64,000 nucleotides of DNA from Mytilisepta virgata (Eukaryota; Mollusca; Bivalvia; Mytilida; Mytilidae), in NCBI GenBank assembly GCA_028015205.1, contig CM051511.1, forward strand, positions 9,858,001-9,922,000, written 5' to 3'. This document shows positions 59,907 to 64,000 of the stretch, one piece after another; the stretch's first letter is position 1; each line of letters opens with the position of its first letter. Made by a program: the position numbers and the translations under genes. The notes beneath the pieces are model-generated. The model saw only the letters and a list, made by a program, of their open reading frames with translations, was not told where the DNA came from and ran no database searches.

Positions 59907-62900
59907 ATGTGTCAGAAAAAACTGAAAGTCACCATTATCACAAGCCACATAAGCAAAAAAGAACTCACAATGAAAACAAAGGTGCAAAATCATTGAACAC
60001 AATATTTAAACATTTGAATTTTGTCAGAACTTTTTATCCAATGGCAATGCCAACACAACTGTTAAATAACAACCTCTGGCACTGTGATCAGTTGTGACAG
60101 TGAAACAGTATAGTGTAAAACGTAATTAACGAATAATGCAAACAGGAAACTTCAAATTAATTTTATTCATATATATATATTAGTATTGGATGGGTGCTGG
60201 GTAGGTGGAAATTACAAACTGCTGCTACACAAGCTGATAGGCAACTTCGATTAAACTTCAACGTCATAACAATAACATAAATATAACAGTGCACAGAATA
60301 CATGTACATCTACCATAAAAAACCGCATTGCGTACAATTACATCCAATCGTATTTTACATAAACACTGACCATATGCTTACAGTAAAATATCCCACATGT
60401 TCATAATACCCATAAACACTGAACATGTGTTCCTGTACCTTTAATAAATTTATAGGAGATATTTTGGTACCAAGGGGTGAAAAACATTGATTCCTTAGGT
60501 TTCATTATTGACATACATAATAGAAGTTTAAAGTGTTAATGTCAATTGAACCAAAGCCTATTTGATATTTATAAATGAAACTTAGAATTTACACTCCTTG
60601 CATATATATCTAATTTCAACTTATATATTGTGAGGAAGGAGTTTTATCGCTTGGTCAATGGATTATTATGAATTTAATTTTAATATTACCACACACCATC
60701 AGCTAAGTATATAATTCTGTGACACTGACTCACTGTTAATTAAAGAAACATCTGCTGAAATGAACCAGAAGTGTCTTGTATGCAGATATATTTTTCTATG
60801 ACAACTCCCTTCTTTTATTTAATATTAACAGAATCATATCAGCTTTTAATCTGTTAAATGGAAAAAAACTTAGAAGAAAATGTATATATGTAGTTCATTT
60901 ATATGCTTCAAAAACATTTTTTATTTAAAAAAAAGATAAACTGAAAACATTTGGTTTAATGGAAATGGTAAAAACATGATTAGTAATAGAATTGTTGCAA
61001 AAAACTCTTTTTCATAGTTAGAATTTAAGAAGTTTAACAGCTTAACTTATAAGTATATACCTTTCTTAGTCCAGACGTCTGTCCATTTATCCGTCGGTTT
61101 TGCACTACAAATACTCAAGTGACTGGATTTCATTGAAACTTTCACAGAATCTTCAGTACAAAGAGGCATATTTTTTACAGATAATAATTGACCTTTCCAT
61201 TTCTTCATAATATCGTAATGGGGGGGGGGGGGGTAGGGCCCATCCACATGACAGGTTGACAACTCCCCCAAAATCGAAATTGATTTCTGTGAAACTCTCA
61301 GGGAATCTTCAGTGTACATTTCTATTGTGTACCACCTATTTTATTTATGATCAGAATGGTTTTTAGAGATTTTCAGCAGACAAACATGTACTTTGGCAGT
61401 TCTTCATATAGAAATGTAAGGCAGATAGGCATGCCCCATCTGCAACTTCTTCTAAATCAGTGAATGGTTTTCCGTGAAACTTTCTTTCAGGGAATCTGCA
61501 ATGTACATTTCCATTGTGCATCTATTTTTTTTTTTATCAAAATGATTGTTGGGGTTTCCCATAGACAAACATGGACTTTTACATTTCTTTATATTATTGT
61601 AGGCATTGCGGGAGATATACATTTGTGAGCTTTGCTCGCAGTACTTCTAGTATATGATGTACAAATCACATTTTTATGATTTGATGCATAAAAAATTCTA
61701 TTAACATTGTTACAGATATAATATATATATCATGAAAATTGAATAACTTTCTGTATTTTATAGATGAAGTAGTTGGTCTAGCTAATAAACTGTCAGATGT
61801 TGGTTCCTTTTCCTATTCTTGTCTATGTGGTGTTTCACTTCTACAACTGTATGATGATGACTTTAACAGGTACTATACTCATAAAATAAAGAGAACATGG
61901 TTATATTATGATGTCTATAAAAAGTTGTTGTTTATAATTTCACTTGCATGTATTTGTCACTGAATACCTAGAAAGTGCAAAATTTAAAAAAAAAAAATAA
62001 TATTTATTCATTATTACTAATATGAAAGAAGAACAATGGTGAATTAATTACTCATACAAATTCCTGACAATTTGTGTCAGAGTTACCAGCACAATAATAT
62101 TGCTGTTATTCATCTTAAAGTAGGCCTTGAATCCAAAGGGAAGATATTTCTCCCCATTGCAGGTTCAAGACTGCCCTAGTTTGAATGAAATTCTTTGCTT
62201 AATGTTGATTTAATTACATCTGTTTTAATTCGAGAGGGGCCTCGGTGGCCGAGTGGTCTATGTAGTTTGTCATGACTACTACATTGTACTAATGATCACT
62301 AGCCTGTCAACACTGGGGTTGTGAGTTCGAATCTCACCTGTGGCGGGGTGTGTTCGACTCTGATCTAAATTGACAAGGATTGCCAATTTCCCTAGCGAAG
62401 GTCGGTGGTTCTCTCCAGATACTCCGGCTTCCTCCACCAATAAAAACCGGCCGCCGCGAAATAGCCAAATGTGCTGAAAACAGCGTAAAACCCTAACTAA
62501 ACAATTTAATTCGGGACATTTCAGCAAGCTTAAGGTTAATCAACAAATAACACACAAATACATGTATTACATTTAAAGATATCTAACAAATTCTGCCATT
62601 ATCTGCACTCGGGCATAGGGAAGTCTACTGTATTATGGTTTTCCTAAGAATGAGATAAACTGTTGATATGATTTAAAAAGTGAGATATGGTGGATTCATT
62701 CTTGACACAGAATCACTACATATACATGATATCCAAGCAAAGGGGCACATTTATTTATAATAATTTTTTGTTATGACAAAGTTAATGGGATTGTCTTCCT
62801 TCACCAGGTTTGAAATCTATCATTATTTTTATGAGAAGAAGGGAGACAATTTTTATTTTGTTTATGATTGAATATAATGATACATTTGTATGCTATCAAA

Positions 62901-64000
62901 AACTTTTTATACCGGCTCGGTACAATATCATATTCTACTGATATTCTCTTAGTTTTACTAAAAAGATTAACACTCAAATAAACATGTTACATGTAGATAT
63001 AACATTCATGTTGTATAAATTTATGATGATAATTTTGATTTAAATATTTAGTGTTTATATTGGATATTAAGGATTTGTCTTGTCATGTTGGGTATAGTGC
63101 ACAAGCTGATTGAGTGGATGTCATTCAAAACCATTGACATTTTTTAAAAATTCAACTTACTACAAACTATATGTTGAGGGATCTAGAAGACCCTCATTTC
63201 AATAATATATGGACAGAAAGAACATTTACAAAATCTGTTTATAATTTAACTTTTAAGGGTTTTTTTTTCAGGGAGTTTAAGAAAGCCATAATAGAAGTCA
63301 TACTGCAACATCTGAAACTACCTGCACAGGTAATTATTTTTGTAAGATCACCAAGCCAAACATTTATGTAATCAGTTGCCATGTCATGGTGTCTGTTATT
63401 CTTTACCTTACCTAGCCAAACATTTATGTAACCAGTTGTCATGTCGTGGTGTCTGTTATCCTCTAAATATGTTATTTATCATTCAAATATATTCCCATTT
63501 ATAAAACCTCAAGGTGCATTGACACCAAAATTTACTTCAAAGCATATTGTGGTCTCAGGTATCCTGTTTTAAAATTATTAGCTTATTATAATAAAGTGAA
63601 TAAAGATGTTTACTAGAATGTATCTTGACAGCCACTGCATCAGTAAGTTTAATTATTCCATTTTATAATTTAATGCTCTTTGTATTTGATTTGCTGGTTG
63701 ACCTTAATTTTCTGCATTGACAATAGTTATTTCTAATTACAAATTTTTCTGTCCTAAACTTACCTGTAGATTTTGTACAATCTGCAACAAATATAATTTG
63801 GGTTCATTGAAGTATTGGCCAATTAAAAGTCCCATTACATCTATATTTACTGTAGATATTTTTCTACAGGCATGTGACTCAATCAAGGCAATTACAGATG
63901 GTGAAGGAGTTGCAGATCCTAAACCTTATGCAGATATACTACTGGAAGAACCAAGCCTCCGTGGAAATGGGCTACCAGTTGTAACTGATCTGGTTACACT
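59903..64000 (+). CDS. TMCO4: TMCO4-like protein (DUF726), 5' part, runs off the window
   Basis: Four exons are modelled: 59903-59981 (donor AAAG|gtgcaa, the weakest call), 61764-61869, 63272-63329 and 63870-64000 (open at the edge). All join in phase. The encoded stretch ANKLSDVGSFSYSCLCGVSL, then LLQLYDDDFNREFKKAIIEV, and later YADILLEEPSLRGNG follows the N-terminal part of vertebrate TMCO4 (ANRFAYAALCGISLSQL..., VQILLKDPILKDD), recalled and not searched. TMCO4 is a multi-pass membrane and coiled-coil protein with a predicted alpha/beta-hydrolase-like domain further on; its function is poorly known. The membrane segments and hydrolase motif would lie beyond this window. Exons 2-4 are well supported; exon 1 needs transcript evidence. 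Confidence 0.75.
61060..61650. repeat. Repeat array, three diverged units, in TMCO4-like intron 1
   Basis: 'tgaaactttcacagaatcttcagt'-type blocks recur at about 61130, 61291 and 61472, each with a 'gacatttcttcataat...' neighbour. A poly-G run occurs at 61220-61233. The array ends 'gggagatatacatttgtgagctttgctcgcagtacttctag', a common molluscan repeat ending. Confidence 0.6.
62224..62513 (+). mobile_element. Full-length tRNA-derived SINE with 9-bp target-site duplication
   Basis: Same family as 28595-28881: head 'ggcctcggtggccgagtggtcta', B box gagttcgaatctc, body 'gtgttcgactctgatctaaattgacaagg', tail 'gcgtaaaaccctaactaaac'. The duplication tttaattcg flanks it (62224-62232 and 62505-62513). 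It lies in an intron of the TMCO4-like gene. Confidence 0.9.
63353..63463. repeat. 62-bp tandem duplication
   Basis: 'agccaaacatttatgtaatcagttgccatgtcatggtgtctgtta' occurs at 63353 and, slightly changed, at 63415. It is just downstream of TMCO4-like exon 3. Confidence 0.85.

Overview
This is AT-rich, intron-rich animal DNA, most likely from a bivalve mollusc (mussel-like). Reasons: a single-exon TRIM-type gene, a CAP protein with EGF- and ShKT-like C-terminal modules, tRNA-derived SINEs, and several families of interspersed and fold-back repeats of the kind I associate with bivalve genomes. No bacterial-type operons, CRISPR arrays, rRNA genes or functional tRNA genes were seen.

Layout. (1) 1027-2955, minus: TRIM-like RING/B-box gene broken by one in-frame TAA. 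(2) 5249-12714, minus: nine-exon secreted CAP-superfamily gene (331 aa as modelled). It includes a 20-nt micro-exon and a probable GC-AG intron, and sits among local duplications. (3) 15500-20698, minus: four-exon PLAC8-like gene (149 aa). (4) 21873-31533, plus: five-exon centrin-like EF-hand gene (221 aa). Its first intron holds a LINE nested inside a SINE, each with its own target-site duplication. (5) 31.5-41.2 kb: gene-poor and repeat-rich, with a 38-bp minisatellite, a fold-back palindrome and a non-autonomous Helitron. (6) 41200-58008, minus: OTUD3 deubiquitinase, eight coding exons and 404 aa, with intact OTU catalytic residues. A second copy of the same Helitron has landed 20 bp from the exon 2 splice acceptor. 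(7) 59903-64000, plus, running off the window: 5' exons of a TMCO4-like gene, divergent from OTUD3 across a short shared upstream region.

All exon models were built by hand from splice signals, reading phase and protein similarity from memory. In each complete gene the coding exons add up to a whole number of codons. The genes do not form a pathway. The strongest biological points are the OTUD3/TMCO4 head-to-head pair (also neighbours in human, from memory), the paired Helitron copies with textbook ends, the nested retrotransposons with double target-site duplications, and the odd splicing structures of the CAP gene.
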